A stretch of 64,000 nucleotides of DNA, taken from the NCBI GenBank assembly GCA_016235805.1, contig JACRIY010000124.1, forward strand, positions 44,819 through 108,818, given 5' to 3'. Of this stretch, positions 21,841 to 32,563 are shown piece by piece (position 1 is the stretch's first letter; each line of letters opens with the position of its first letter). Both the position numbers and the translations under genes were made by a program. The stretch comes from Rhodocyclales bacterium (GTDB taxonomy: Bacteria; Pseudomonadota; Gammaproteobacteria; Burkholderiales; Rhodocyclaceae). A model generated the notes under the pieces. It made no database searches. It was not told where the DNA came from and saw only the letters and a list, made by a program, of their open reading frames with translations.

Positions 21841-22695
21841 CTACTTGTCGTACTGGCGGGCGTAGGCCTCGTCGTTGTACAGCCCTTCGCCGAACCGGTC
21901 ACGCCCGTAGCCGCCGATGATTTTCTGGCCGGCGGGCGAGGCGACGAAAGCGACGAACTTTTCCGCCGTATCGCGTCCCGGCGTGGCACCCGGCGGGGCG
22001 GTGATGGCGTGGTAGGTGTTCACCAGGAACTTGTCGCCCCTGTACAGGATCGTCAGGTCGGGTGCCACGCCCTTTTCCATGATCCAGGTCGAGGAGTCGC
22101 TCATGAAGTAGGCACCCTCGGCGTTGGCGCGCTTGAGGCTGGCGGTCATGAAGTCCCTGGTCACGATGTACCAGGAACCGGCGGGCTGGACGCCGGCCTT
22201 CTGCCAGATCTGCATTTCCTTCTGGTGGGTGCCTGAGTTGTCGCCGCGCGAGACGAAGCGTGCGCCAGCCTTGGCGATACGCTGGTAGGCATCGGCGGCG
22301 CTGGTCGCACGGGCGATCTCGGCCGGATCATTCTTCGGTCCGACAATGTAGAACTCGTTGGAGCCGATCAGCGTCTTGCCCGTTGCCCAGCCATCCTTGA
22401 GCGCCTTGTCCACCTGGGCCGGCGCATGCACCATGGCCATGTCGACCTTCTTCTCCTGCAGCAGCTTGAGAGATGCGCCGGTACCGGCTTTCACCCAGTT
22501 CATTCGGGCGTCCGCGACTCGCGCGAACTCCTCGGCCAGAAGTTTGAGCAGGCCGAGTTCGCCGGGGCTGCCGGTGGCGAGCGAAAAGGCGTTGGTGCCG
22601 GTGCCGTAGGTGGCGCCCGTTTCATCGGCGGCGAAGACCGGCAAGGCGCCGGCAAGCGTCACGCCGATGGCAAGCTTGAGAAATGTTCTGCGCAT
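21841..22695 (-). CDS. Second TupA-like substrate-binding protein
   Basis: A 284-residue periplasmic binding protein. ATG at 22695 starts a signal peptide (RRTFLKLAIGVTLAGALPVFA). The fold resembles TupA (FVSRGDNSGTHQKEMQIW, GVAPDLTILYRG, VNTYHAI), but the oxyanion-contact motif TTST at the mature N-terminus is replaced by GTNAFSLATGSPGELGLL. It lies 13 bases downstream of tupA in the same operon. It may bind a different ligand or form a chaperone-like pair with TupA; this is inference from the changed motif. Confidence 0.7.
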   Translation of the reverse strand: MRRTFLKLAIGVTLAGALPVFAADETGATYGTGTNAFSLATGSPGELGLLKLLAEEFARVADARMNWVKAGTGASLKLLQEKKVDMAMVHAPAQVDKALKDGWATGKTLIGSNEFYIVGPKNDPAEIARATSAADAYQRIAKAGARFVSRGDNSGTHQKEMQIWQKAGVQPAGSWYIVTRDFMTASLKRANAEGAYFMSDSSTWIMEKGVAPDLTILYRGDKFLVNTYHAITAPPGATPGRDTAEKFVAFVASPAGQKIIGGYGRDRFGEGLYNDEAYARQYDK

Positions 22696-22708
22696 GGTGG
22701 TGGCTTTC

Positions 22709-23530
22709 TCAGGGCTTGGCGTTGGGGAAGAAAAGTTGCTCGCCGCCAATCTTGTATGCGGCAATGGCCTGCTGTCCCTCGGCGGAAACCACCCAGTCGA
22801 TGAACTTCTGGCCATCCGCCTGCTTGACATGGGCATGCTTGGCAGGATTGACGAGGATCACGCCGTACTGGTTGAAGAGCCGGGTGTCGCCTTCGACCAC
22901 GATGCCCATCTCGCCGCGATTCTTGAACGAGAGCCAGGTGCCGCGGTCGGCGAGGATGTAGGCGTTCATCGAGGCGGCGGTGTTGAGCGCCGGGCCCATG
23001 CCGGAGCCGGTGTCGCGGTACCAGGGACCCTTGGCCTTGTCGAGGTCGACGCCGGCGGCCTTCCAGTAGCGCAGTTCGGCGGCGTGGGTGCCGCTCTTGT
23101 CGCCGCGCGAAACAAACGGCGCCTTGGCCGCTTCGATGCGGCGCAGGCCTTCGAGGATGTCGCGGCCGTGAGCCTTCGCCGGGTCGGCCTTGGGGCCGAC
23201 CACGATGAAGTCGTTGTACATCACTTCCTGACGCTTGACGCCGAAGCCCTCGGCGATGAATTTCTCTTCTGCAACCTTGTCGTGTACGAAAACCACGTCG
23301 GCATCGCCGCGCCGCGCCAGGTCCAGCGCCTGGCCGGTGCCCAGCGCCACGACGCGTACCTTGATGCCGCTGGCCTTTTCGAAGGCAGGCAGCAGATGGC
23401 CGAAAAGCCCCGACTGCTCGGTCGAGGTGGTCGATGACACGGTGATGAATCGCTCCTGGGCCTGGGTCAGGCCGGCGCCCAGAAGGCCCGCGGCGGCAAG
23501 GGCGGAACAGAACAGACGACGAGAGATCAT
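22709..23530 (-). CDS. tupA: Tungstate-type ABC transporter, substrate-binding protein
   Basis: A 273-residue periplasmic protein with signal peptide (RRLFCSALAAAGLLGAGLTQA). The mature start carries VSSTTSTEQSGLFGHLLPAF, the TTTS-type oxyanion loop of TupA. Other landmarks are GTGQALDLARRGDADVVFVH, FVSRGDKSGTHAAELRYWK and GMGPALNTAASMNAYILADRGTW. TupA proteins bind tungstate very tightly and favour it over molybdate; molybdate cannot be excluded. It overlaps the ATPase gene by four bases (23527-23530), so translation is coupled. Confidence 0.85.
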   Translation of the reverse strand: MISRRLFCSALAAAGLLGAGLTQAQERFITVSSTTSTEQSGLFGHLLPAFEKASGIKVRVVALGTGQALDLARRGDADVVFVHDKVAEEKFIAEGFGVKRQEVMYNDFIVVGPKADPAKAHGRDILEGLRRIEAAKAPFVSRGDKSGTHAAELRYWKAAGVDLDKAKGPWYRDTGSGMGPALNTAASMNAYILADRGTWLSFKNRGEMGIVVEGDTRLFNQYGVILVNPAKHAHVKQADGQKFIDWVVSAEGQQAIAAYKIGGEQLFFPNAKP

Positions 23531-24219
23531 GGGGTTTCCTCCTGAAGAAAGCGTTGCGCCGCTTCGGTTCGCGGCAGGGTAAAGAACTGTTCGACCGCCG
23601 TCTGTTCGACGACGCGGCCGCGATCGATGAAAACGATTTCCTCGGCGATGCGCTTTGCCTGGCCGAGGTTGTGGGTGGTCATCAGGATGCGCGTGCCGCT
23701 GGCGGCAATTTCATTGATGATGTGTTCGACTTCGCGGCTGCTGGCCGGGTCGAGGCTGGCGGTGGGTTCGTCGAGGATCAGCAACTCGGGTTCCAGCGCC
23801 CAGGCGCGGGCCAGTGCCACGCGCTGCTGCTCGCCGCCGGAAAGCAGGCGCGCCGGGCGACTGGCAATGTGTTCGAGCCCGACGCGGGCCAGCGATTCGG
23901 CGGCACGCCGACGTCGTTCCGGTGCAGCATGGCCCTTCAGCTTCAGGCCGTACTCGACGTTCGCCAGCGCAGTAGTCCGCAGCATCACCGGACGCTGGAA
24001 GACCATGGCCTGCGACAGCGGCTGTGGCCAATCAATCCGCCCGGCGCTCGGATGCAGCAGGCCGTGAATCAGGCGCAATAGCGTGCTCTTGCCGGCGCCG
24101 TTGGGGCCGAGTACGACGCTGCGCTGTGCCGAGAGCGTGAGCGTGGCCGATTCGATGATGCGCGCGGTGCCCTCAGTGAGCCCCAGGCTGTCGATGGAGA
24201 GCCAGGTACTCACCCCCAT
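23527..24219 (-). CDS. tupC: Tungstate-type ABC transporter, ATP-binding protein
   Basis: A 230-residue ABC ATPase: Walker A GPNGAGKST, Q-loop AMVFQRPVMLR, signature LSGGEQQRVALARA, Walker B LLILDEPTASLDP and switch H in MTTHNLGQAKR. The start overlaps the permease gene by ten bases and the end overlaps tupA by four. The QRPVMLRTTALANVEYGLK stretch is typical of TupC/WtpC-like ATPases. Confidence 0.82.
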   Translation of the reverse strand: MGVSTWLSIDSLGLTEGTARIIESATLTLSAQRSVVLGPNGAGKSTLLRLIHGLLHPSAGRIDWPQPLSQAMVFQRPVMLRTTALANVEYGLKLKGHAAPERRRRAAESLARVGLEHIASRPARLLSGGEQQRVALARAWALEPELLILDEPTASLDPASSREVEHIINEIAASGTRILMTTHNLGQAKRIAEEIVFIDRGRVVEQTAVEQFFTLPRTEAAQRFLQEETP

Positions 24220-24914
24220 TTCCTTTCCGCCCAGCCGCGAACCGCATAGGCCACCGCGTTGATCGAGAGCACCACGGCGATCAGGATGAAGCCCAGTGCC
24301 AAAGCCAGCGGCAGGTCGCCCTTGCTGGTCTCAAGAGCGATGGTGGTGGTCATTACGCGCGTCACGCCATCGATGTTGCCGCCGACGATCATCACGGCGC
24401 CGACCTCGGCGACAGCGCGGCCGAAACCTGCAAGTGCGGCGGTGGACAGCGAAAAACGCCCATCCCAGAGCAGGGTGACGGCGGCGCGGGCGCGGCTGGC
24501 GCCAAGCGAACGCAACTGTTCGCGGTATTCGCTCCATTCGTCGGCGATCACCTGTCGCGTCAACGCGGCGACGATGGGAGTCACCAGCACGGCCTGGGCG
24601 ATCACCATCGCGGTGGGCGAGAACAGCAATCCGTAGCTGCCCAGCGGCCCGGCCCGGGAGAGCAGCAGGTAGACCAGCAGGCCGACCACCACCGGCGGCA
24701 GGCCCATGAGGCCGTTGAACAGCACGATCAATGCGCGCCGACCGGGAAAGCGGCCGACCGCCAGCAGCGAGCCGATCGGCATGCCGATCGCGCAGGCGAT
24801 CAGCGTGGCGCCGAAGCTGACGCTGAGGCTCAGCAGGACGATGCTGAACAGGCGCGCGTCGCTGACGGCGAGCAGTCGCCAGGCGGTGTGAAAGCTTTCG
24901 CTGAATTCGATCAT
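24210..24914 (-). CDS. tupB: Tungstate-type ABC transporter, permease
   Basis: A 234-residue inner-membrane permease with about five hydrophobic helices. The cytoplasmic coupling loop is REQLRSLGASRARAAVTLLW followed by GFGRAVAEVGAVMIVGGNI, the EAA region of TupB-like permeases. ATG at 24914 is chosen over the longer frame to 24977, which would run through the operator. It is the first gene of the four-gene tup operon and is divergent from a ModE-like regulator. Confidence 0.82.
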   Translation of the reverse strand: MIEFSESFHTAWRLLAVSDARLFSIVLLSLSVSFGATLIACAIGMPIGSLLAVGRFPGRRALIVLFNGLMGLPPVVVGLLVYLLLSRAGPLGSYGLLFSPTAMVIAQAVLVTPIVAALTRQVIADEWSEYREQLRSLGASRARAAVTLLWDGRFSLSTAALAGFGRAVAEVGAVMIVGGNIDGVTRVMTTTIALETSKGDLPLALALGFILIAVVLSINAVAYAVRGWAERKWG

Positions 24915-24926
24915 GGTCGGGTAGAT

Positions 24927-24950
24927 CCTTATGCACGGACTTGCATAAGG
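24927..24950. promoter_or_regulatory. Inverted-repeat operator between tupB and its regulator
   Basis: CCTTATGC and GCATAAGG form a perfect 8-bp inverted repeat around an 8-base spacer. It lies in the 73-bp divergent gap, 13 bases before the tupB start and 38 before the regulator start, so one bound dimer could control both genes. Confidence 0.6.
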
Positions 24951-24987
24951 GTCGGCAAGGGTAAAGTACGCACACAAAGGATCAAAT

Positions 24988-26073
24988 ATGTCATCTTCTG
25001 CAACAAAGGATCGTAGTGCGGTACCCCGATTGCGCTGGGAATGGGATCTCGGGCCCCTGCTCGGGGATACGGATACCTCGCGCCTGCTGCCCCTGCTGAC
25101 CGCGTTGGCGGAAGGAGGCGCCCTGGGGGTGGCGGCGAAATCCGCCGGAATGTCCTATCGTTCGGCCTGGGGGCTGTTGCGTCACTGCGAGGAGGCGCTG
25201 GGCGTGGCGCTGGTAGTCATGGAACGCGGGCGCGGGACGAGGCTGTCGGAACTTGGGGAATCGATCGTGCAGCTCGACAGCGCGGCACGGTTGACGCTGG
25301 GTGTCGCTCACGCCCCCTGGGAGCGGCGCCTGCGCGACCTGCTGGCGCCCGTGGTGAGGGCCGTTCCCGAACGCCTGAGGGTGGCTGCGAGCCATGACCT
25401 GGCTCTTGCCGACTGGGTCGAACACGGGCGGGGGATCAGCTTCGACCTGTTCTGGCGCGGCAGCGAGGAGGCGCTCGCGGCGATGGGGCGCGACGAGTGC
25501 GACATCGTCGGATTCCACGTTCCGGAGGCATGGACGCCGGAGCAACTGGTCGCCTCGCTGGGGCGTTTCCTGAAGCCGGCCGTGCATGCGTGCCTGCCCC
25601 TGATGCGTCGCTGCCAGGGCCTGATCGTTGCGCGCGGCAATCCGCATCGCGTGCTGACGCTGGCCGACGCGTCACGGCGCGGCTTGCGCATGGTCAATCG
25701 ACAGCGTGGGTCGGGCACCCGCAGCCTGATCGACCAGTTGCTCTCCGCCAACGGCCTGCGGCCCGAAGACATCGAGGGCTATGCCCACGAGGAATTCACC
25801 CATGAGGCGATCGCCGCCACCGTGGCTGCGGGGCAGGCCGACGTCGGTTTCGGCATCGAGGCGGCGGCGGTGCGCTACGACCTCGGCTTCGTGCCGCTGG
25901 TCTGGGAGCGCTACGGCTTCGCGATGCGCAAGACGACGGCCACAAGCGTCGAGGGCAAGGCCTTCCTTGCCCGGCTGCACGGCAACACCTTCCGCCAGCG
26001 CCTGATCGCGATGCCCGGATACGAGCCGCTGCCGGTGCGTGCGCCGGGGGCGTGGAGCGATTTCCTTGTCTGA
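24988..26073 (+). CDS. ModE-like regulator with periplasmic-binding-protein-like effector domain
   Basis: A 361-residue regulator. Residues 30-110 form a ModE/LysR-type winged helix (LLPLLTALAEGGALGVAAKS, MSYRSAWGLLRHCEEALG). Residues 135-350 resemble a type-2 binding-protein domain (RLRVAASHDLAL, RQRGSGTRSLIDQLL, AAGQADVGFGIEAAAVRYDL). This fusion is common for regulators of molybdate or tungstate uptake, in which the effector domain senses an oxyanion or pterin. AAAGGA precedes the ATG. It is divergent from tupB across a perfect inverted repeat, its probable operator. Confidence 0.75.
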   Translation: MSSSATKDRSAVPRLRWEWDLGPLLGDTDTSRLLPLLTALAEGGALGVAAKSAGMSYRSAWGLLRHCEEALGVALVVMERGRGTRLSELGESIVQLDSAARLTLGVAHAPWERRLRDLLAPVVRAVPERLRVAASHDLALADWVEHGRGISFDLFWRGSEEALAAMGRDECDIVGFHVPEAWTPEQLVASLGRFLKPAVHACLPLMRRCQGLIVARGNPHRVLTLADASRRGLRMVNRQRGSGTRSLIDQLLSANGLRPEDIEGYAHEEFTHEAIAATVAAGQADVGFGIEAAAVRYDLGFVPLVWERYGFAMRKTTATSVEGKAFLARLHGNTFRQRLIAMPGYEPLPVRAPGAWSDFLV

Positions 26074-26120
26074 CAGCAGCTTTTCAGGCCGGTCAGGCCG
26101 TGGAACGTTTCGCGCGTATC

Positions 26121-27275
26121 TCAGCCTGCAACTGCATCCAGGCTAGGATTGATCAGGAACTTCTCACCGGTCGCGCGCTTGCCGTAGATGGCAATCGAGT
26201 CGAGTTGAAGCGCTTGCGCCATCGACACTTCTTTTGAGTAGTGGCTCTTGAAGGTGGTCTTCAATTCGGCGGCAACGCGTGCTTTCAGCGCTTGTGTGCC
26301 GGCCGCGCCCAGCTTTTGCAGGAAGGGGAAAAGCAGCCAGCCGCCGATGCCCCAGGCCATGCCGAAATTGCGCACGATTTCCGTCGGGCTGGTTTCGAGC
26401 ATGCCGTAGAGGTAGACCTGCTTGTGCGTGGCCGAGCCATAGCGGCTGTATTCCCTGGCGGAGCGGTTGATCGCCATTTCCATGCAGGAGAGGATCTGTC
26501 CCGGTAGCCTGCCGCCGCCGATCGCATCGAAGGCGACCGTCGCGCCGGTCGCCGCCAGCGCATCGGTCAGTTCGGCCATGAAGTTCGGCGAACTGCTGTT
26601 GCAGACATGCTGCGCACCCATGGCCCGCAGCAGGGCTTCCTGCTCCGGTTTGCGCACGATGTTGACCAGGGCGATGCCGTCCTGCAGGCAAATGCGATTG
26701 AGCATCTGGCCCAGATTGGATGCCGCTGCTGTATGCACCAGGGCACTGTGCCCTTCGCGGCGCATCGTTTCGACCATGCCCAGCGCGGTCAGCGGATTGA
26801 CGAAGCACGAGGCGCCATCGGCCGACGTAGCGTCGGCCGGCAAGGCGAGGCACTGGTCGGCCGGCATGCAGCGGTATTGCGCGAACATGGCGCCGCCGAG
26901 CACGGCGACGCGCTTGCCGAGCAGCGCCTGCGCCGTCGGCGAAGAGCCCGCCGCCACGACCAGGCCCGCGCCCTCGTTGCCGACCGGCATGGCGATGCCG
27001 ACTCGCGGCGCCATGGCCTTCATTGCGCCGGCAGGCACGCGCGCGGTAATGACCGGTCGTTGCGCGCTGCCTGACTGCTGCGCCGTGCCCATGTCGGCCG
27101 CACCGAACAGCAAGCCGAGATCGGAGGGGTTGAGGGGCGCGGCTTCCATGCGCACCAGGACCTGGTCGGCCCGGGGTTCGGGCAGGGGAACGCTGACCAG
27201 CGACAGCTCCAGCTCGCCATCAGCCTTGATGAGTGACTGCAGTTGCAGCATGTTTTGGGGGAGGACTGCGTTCAT
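26121..27275 (-). CDS. MDR-superfamily (zinc-type alcohol dehydrogenase-like) oxidoreductase
   Basis: A 384-residue medium-chain reductase. The N-terminal catalytic fold shows VRMEAAPLNPSDLGLLFG and VGNEGAGLVVAAG; the nucleotide-binding part has LVHTAAASNLGQMLNRICLQ and TVAFDAIGGG. The zinc ligands of true alcohol dehydrogenases are absent, so it is closer to quinone or enoyl reductases. It lies 49 bases downstream of fadH, apparently in the padR-fadH operon. The substrate is unknown; an unsaturated acyl or carbonyl compound is plausible. Confidence 0.75.
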   Translation of the reverse strand: MNAVLPQNMLQLQSLIKADGELELSLVSVPLPEPRADQVLVRMEAAPLNPSDLGLLFGAADMGTAQQSGSAQRPVITARVPAGAMKAMAPRVGIAMPVGNEGAGLVVAAGSSPTAQALLGKRVAVLGGAMFAQYRCMPADQCLALPADATSADGASCFVNPLTALGMVETMRREGHSALVHTAAASNLGQMLNRICLQDGIALVNIVRKPEQEALLRAMGAQHVCNSSSPNFMAELTDALAATGATVAFDAIGGGRLPGQILSCMEMAINRSAREYSRYGSATHKQVYLYGMLETSPTEIVRNFGMAWGIGGWLLFPFLQKLGAAGTQALKARVAAELKTTFKSHYSKEVSMAQALQLDSIAIYGKRATGEKFLINPSLDAVAG

Positions 27276-27324
27276 GGCGTTTCCTTATGTAACAAGCGTT
27301 GGCGCAGGCGGCTGGCGACGGTCT

Positions 27325-29897
<2,573 letters not shown>

Positions 29898-29903
29898 GCC
29901 CGC

Positions 29904-29944
29904 AAGATACTATGCAACGAGTTGCAGTGCAAGTCCTTGCATAG
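29904..29944 (-). promoter_or_regulatory. padR promoter with 35-bp symmetric operator
   Basis: On the minus strand, -35 TTGCAC (29932-29927) and -10 TATCTT (29909-29904) are 17 bases apart. The operator is symmetric about base 29927: outer arms CTATGCAA (29910-29917) and TTGCATAG (29937-29944), inner arms TTGCA-G-TGCAA (29922-29932), with four-base gaps. It covers the -35 and the spacer. Four TTGCA half-sites suggest two dimers or one large one. Confidence 0.65.
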
Positions 29945-29947
29945 GGC

Positions 29948-30181
29948 TTACTTCGGTGCCGCGGGAGTCGGCGCTGGTACCACGGCAGGTGCCGGGGCGG
30001 GCCTGGCAGAAGGCGGCAGGTGGCGCGTCTTGATTTCCGGCGCGTCGGCGGGCGCGTTCTGTCTCGAGAAGAAGCTCCACGCCATGCCGCCCAGTGCGGT
30101 GAGGACAATCAGGACAATGACGATCATGATGCGATCGCCGCCGGGTTCGTACTGTGGAGGCGGGGCGGAGGGCGGATTCAT
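29948..30181 (-). CDS. Small single-pass membrane protein
   Basis: A 77-residue protein. A proline-rich N-terminus is followed by one transmembrane helix (IMIVIVLIVLTALGGMAWSF) and an Ala/Pro-rich tail. Repeat copy 3 encodes part of that tail (AVVPAPTPA). I do not recognise the family. It lies between psiF and padR with its own terminator-separated upstream gap. Confidence 0.5.
   Translation of the reverse strand: MNPPSAPPPQYEPGGDRIMIVIVLIVLTALGGMAWSFFSRQNAPADAPEIKTRHLPPSARPAPAPAVVPAPTPAAPK
29963..29987 (+). repeat. Dispersed 25-bp repeat, copy 3
   Basis: Inside the small membrane protein gene, read as AVVPAPTP. The core matches with GTACC in the variable part; the flanks GGG and A deviate, so it is one of the weaker copies. 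Confidence 0.5.
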
Positions 30182-30205
30182 GCCGCGATTCTAGCGCTCC
30201 CAAAA

Positions 30206-30234
30206 GAAAACGCCGGCACGGAGCCGGCGTTTTC
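30206..30234 (-). terminator. Intrinsic terminator of the psiF-like gene
   Basis: GAAAACGCCGGC and GCCGGCGTTTTC form a 12-bp inverted repeat around a five-base loop. On the minus strand the stem runs into TTTTCTTTTG, 17 bases after the psiF-like stop. The A-rich mirror side could also work rightward, though no rightward gene needs it. Confidence 0.75.
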
Positions 30235-30250
30235 CTGGTTGCGGGCCGGA

Positions 30251-30646
30251 TTACTTGGCCTTGGCATCCTTCTGGCACTTCTTGATCGAAGCGGCCTTGG
30301 CGGCGCCGGCCAGCGGCTTGCCATCCTTGCTCACGGCCTTGGCTTCGCAGCCGCTGGCATCAGCGGGCTTGCTGCCGCCTTCGCACTTCTTCATGAAGGC
30401 CTTCTTGGCGGCGCCGGCCAGCGGCTTGCCGTCCTTGCTCACGGCCTTGGCTTCGCAGTCGCCGGCAGCAGCGGCGGCCGGAGCAGCAGGCGCTGCGGGC
30501 TTGGCGGCTTCGGCAGGCTTGGCGGCGGGTGCGGCCGCAGCCGGCTTGGCATCAGCAGCCTTGGCCGGGGCGGCGGCCGGAGCTTGAGCAAATGCCATGC
30601 TGGTGGCAAACAGCGTGGTCAGGGCAAGCGCAATCAGTTTGTTCAT
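30251..30646 (-). CDS. PsiF-repeat periplasmic protein
   Basis: A 131-residue secreted protein. It has a signal peptide (NKLIALALTTLFATSMAFA), an Ala/Pro/Lys-rich linker to about residue 60, then two near-identical PsiF repeats, each starting with C-E-A-K-A-V-S-K-D-G-K-P-L-A-G-A-A-K and ending KKC. The cysteine pairs probably form disulfides. PsiF in E. coli is induced by phosphate starvation but has no known activity. AAGGAG precedes the ATG. No pho box was recognised upstream. Confidence 0.75.
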   Translation of the reverse strand: MNKLIALALTTLFATSMAFAQAPAAAPAKAADAKPAAAAPAAKPAEAAKPAAPAAPAAAAAGDCEAKAVSKDGKPLAGAAKKAFMKKCEGGSKPADASGCEAKAVSKDGKPLAGAAKAASIKKCQKDAKAK

Positions 30647-30708
30647 TGGTAATCTCCTTGGTTTATGGACGGCGCGTGGCCGTGCCCGATTAACGCGCGG
30701 ACGCGGGT

Positions 30709-31662
30709 CTAGTTGACCGAATTGCCACCGCTGTCGGCGCGCAGTGCGGCTTCCTGGCGCTCGACGAACTCCTGCATGCTGTCTATGCCACGCAGTTTCA
30801 GCACGGTGGCACGCACGGCGGCTTCCAGCAGCACCGCCAGGTTGCGGCCGGCCGCCACCGGCAGCGTGACGCGGCGTACCGGCACGCCGAGAATGGTTTC
30901 CGTCTGTGCGTCGAGCGGAAGGCGCGCCGCTTCGGGAACGCCGGGTGTGGGTTTTTGCAGGTGCACGATGAGCTTGAGCCGCATCTTGCGCCGGCAGGCG
31001 GTTTCGCCGAACACGGTGCGGATGTTGAGCAGGCCCAGACCGCGCACTTCGAGGAAATCCTTGAGCAATTCCGGGCAGCGTCCTTCCAGGGTATCGGAAC
31101 CGATGCGCGAGACGTCGACCACGTCATCGGCAACCAGACCGTGTCCGCGCGAAATCAGTTCGAGGCCGAGTTCGCTCTTGCCGACGCCGGAATCGCCGGT
31201 GATCAGCACGCCCATGCCCAGCACGTCGAGGAAAACGCCGTGCAGCGTGCCGGTTTCGGCGAGCTGACGCGAGACGAAATAGCGCAGCGTATCGATCACG
31301 AAGGCCGATGACATTGGCGTCGTGAATAGCGGCGTACCGGATGCCTCGCATCCGGCGCGTACGCCTTCGTTGATCGTGCAGCCGTCGGCGACGATGATCG
31401 CTGGCGGCCGCGCGTTGTAGATTTCCTGCATGTGGTGGGCGACTTTTTCCGGCGCGTGGCGCGTCGCCCATGCGACTTCCGGCGTGCCAATGACCTGCAG
31501 GCGTTCCGGGTGCATCAGGTTGAGGTGGCCGATCAGGTCGGCTGGCGATACCACGTGTTCGCTGGTGCAGATTGCGCGCGTCATACCGCCGCTGACCCAG
31601 GAAAGCTGGAGGCGCTCCCGGTTGCGTTCGAAAAGCTGGGAAACGACTAGTTCGCGTGCCAA
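30709..31662 (-). CDS. hprK: HPr kinase/phosphorylase
   Basis: A 317-residue enzyme. It has the N-terminal HprK domain, Walker A GDSGVGKSELGLELI, the signature LEVRGLGLLNIRTVFG and a C-terminal capping helix. In proteobacteria it phosphorylates or dephosphorylates HPr/NPr and belongs to the nitrogen-related PTS. It overlaps ptsN by 16 bases, and the order rpoN-hpf-ptsN-hprK is the usual one. No terminator is obvious after it. Confidence 0.92.
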   Translation of the reverse strand: MARELVVSQLFERNRERLQLSWVSGGMTRAICTSEHVVSPADLIGHLNLMHPERLQVIGTPEVAWATRHAPEKVAHHMQEIYNARPPAIIVADGCTINEGVRAGCEASGTPLFTTPMSSAFVIDTLRYFVSRQLAETGTLHGVFLDVLGMGVLITGDSGVGKSELGLELISRGHGLVADDVVDVSRIGSDTLEGRCPELLKDFLEVRGLGLLNIRTVFGETACRRKMRLKLIVHLQKPTPGVPEAARLPLDAQTETILGVPVRRVTLPVAAGRNLAVLLEAAVRATVLKLRGIDSMQEFVERQEAALRADSGGNSVN

Positions 31663-32105
31663 TTGGCAAAAAGGCCGTGCAGCGCCGCGGCATCCGCAGC
31701 GGCCGCAAGCTGCTCGCGAAAGGCCCGGTCGGAAAACATCTGGGCCAGTTCGGAGAGCAGTTGGAGATGGTGTTCGTTGGCGGCTTCCGGCACCAACAGC
31801 ACGAATATCAGTCCCACCGGTTTGCCGTCGGGTGCATCGAACTGGACCGGTGTGGCCAGGCGGACAAAGGCGCCAAGCGGCGTCTTCAGTCCCTTGATGC
31901 GGCCGTGGGGAATCGCGATGCCCTGGCCAAGGCCGGTCGAGCCCAGCTTCTCGCGCGCAAACAGGGCGTCATACACCGTGCTGCGGGCGACGCCCTGATG
32001 GTTCTCGAACAGAATTCCAACCTGCTCGAATACGCGCTTCTTGCTGCTGGCGTCGAGGTTGGCCACCACATTGTCGAGTGGCAGCAGGCTGGCGATCTGA
32101 TTCAT
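31647..32105 (-). CDS. ptsN: PTS IIA-like nitrogen-regulatory protein
   Basis: A 152-residue EIIA-Ntr with the phospho-histidine in GIAIPHGRIKGL and the typical start LLPLDNVVANLDASSKKRVF. It regulates potassium, nitrogen and envelope responses via its phosphorylation state. The stop overlaps hprK by 16 bases. The 116-bp gap before it (32106-32221) shows no clear promoter. Confidence 0.92.
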   Translation of the reverse strand: MNQIASLLPLDNVVANLDASSKKRVFEQVGILFENHQGVARSTVYDALFAREKLGSTGLGQGIAIPHGRIKGLKTPLGAFVRLATPVQFDAPDGKPVGLIFVLLVPEAANEHHLQLLSELAQMFSDRAFREQLAAAADAAALHGLFANWHAN

Positions 32106-32221
32106 CGTGGAAGCGATCCTGCGGTTGGGCGGAGGTTGCGGCGGCGGGAGTATAAACCGCGAACCCGGTTGGGTGGGGTTACCGGTCCGCGCCGCCGTGC
32201 CTTGCCTGGATCGCCGTGGCC

Positions 32222-32539
32222 TTACTCGGCCGGTTGGCGCTTGTTGTCGTGGGTGTGGTTGGAAACCTTCTCCTTGTGCTTGACTACCTGGCGGTCGAGC
32301 TTGTCGGCCACCAGGTCGATCGCGGCATAGAGATCGGCGTCCGTGGCGTCGGCGAAGATGTCCTTGCCCTTGACGTGCAAGGTGACTTCGGCTTTCTGCT
32401 GCAGTTTCTCAACCGACAGAATGACGTGCGAACTGGTCACCTGATCGAAATGCCGCAACACCCGCTCGAGCTTGCCCTTCACGTATTCGCGAATTGCCGG
32501 GGTGACTTCAACGTGATGTCCGGTGATGTTGAGATTCAT
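32222..32539 (-). CDS. hpf: Ribosome hibernation promoting factor
   Basis: A 105-residue short HPF: NLNITGHHVEVTPAIREYV at the start and ADLYAAIDLVADKLDRQVVKHK near the end. It binds the 30S decoding site and promotes 100S dimers in resting cells. AGGAGG lies five bases before the ATG. It follows rpoN by 24 bases, as is usual in proteobacteria. Confidence 0.92.
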   Translation of the reverse strand: MNLNITGHHVEVTPAIREYVKGKLERVLRHFDQVTSSHVILSVEKLQQKAEVTLHVKGKDIFADATDADLYAAIDLVADKLDRQVVKHKEKVSNHTHDNKRQPAE

Positions 32540-32563
32540 GATGCCTCCTGGTCAAATGTGTTC

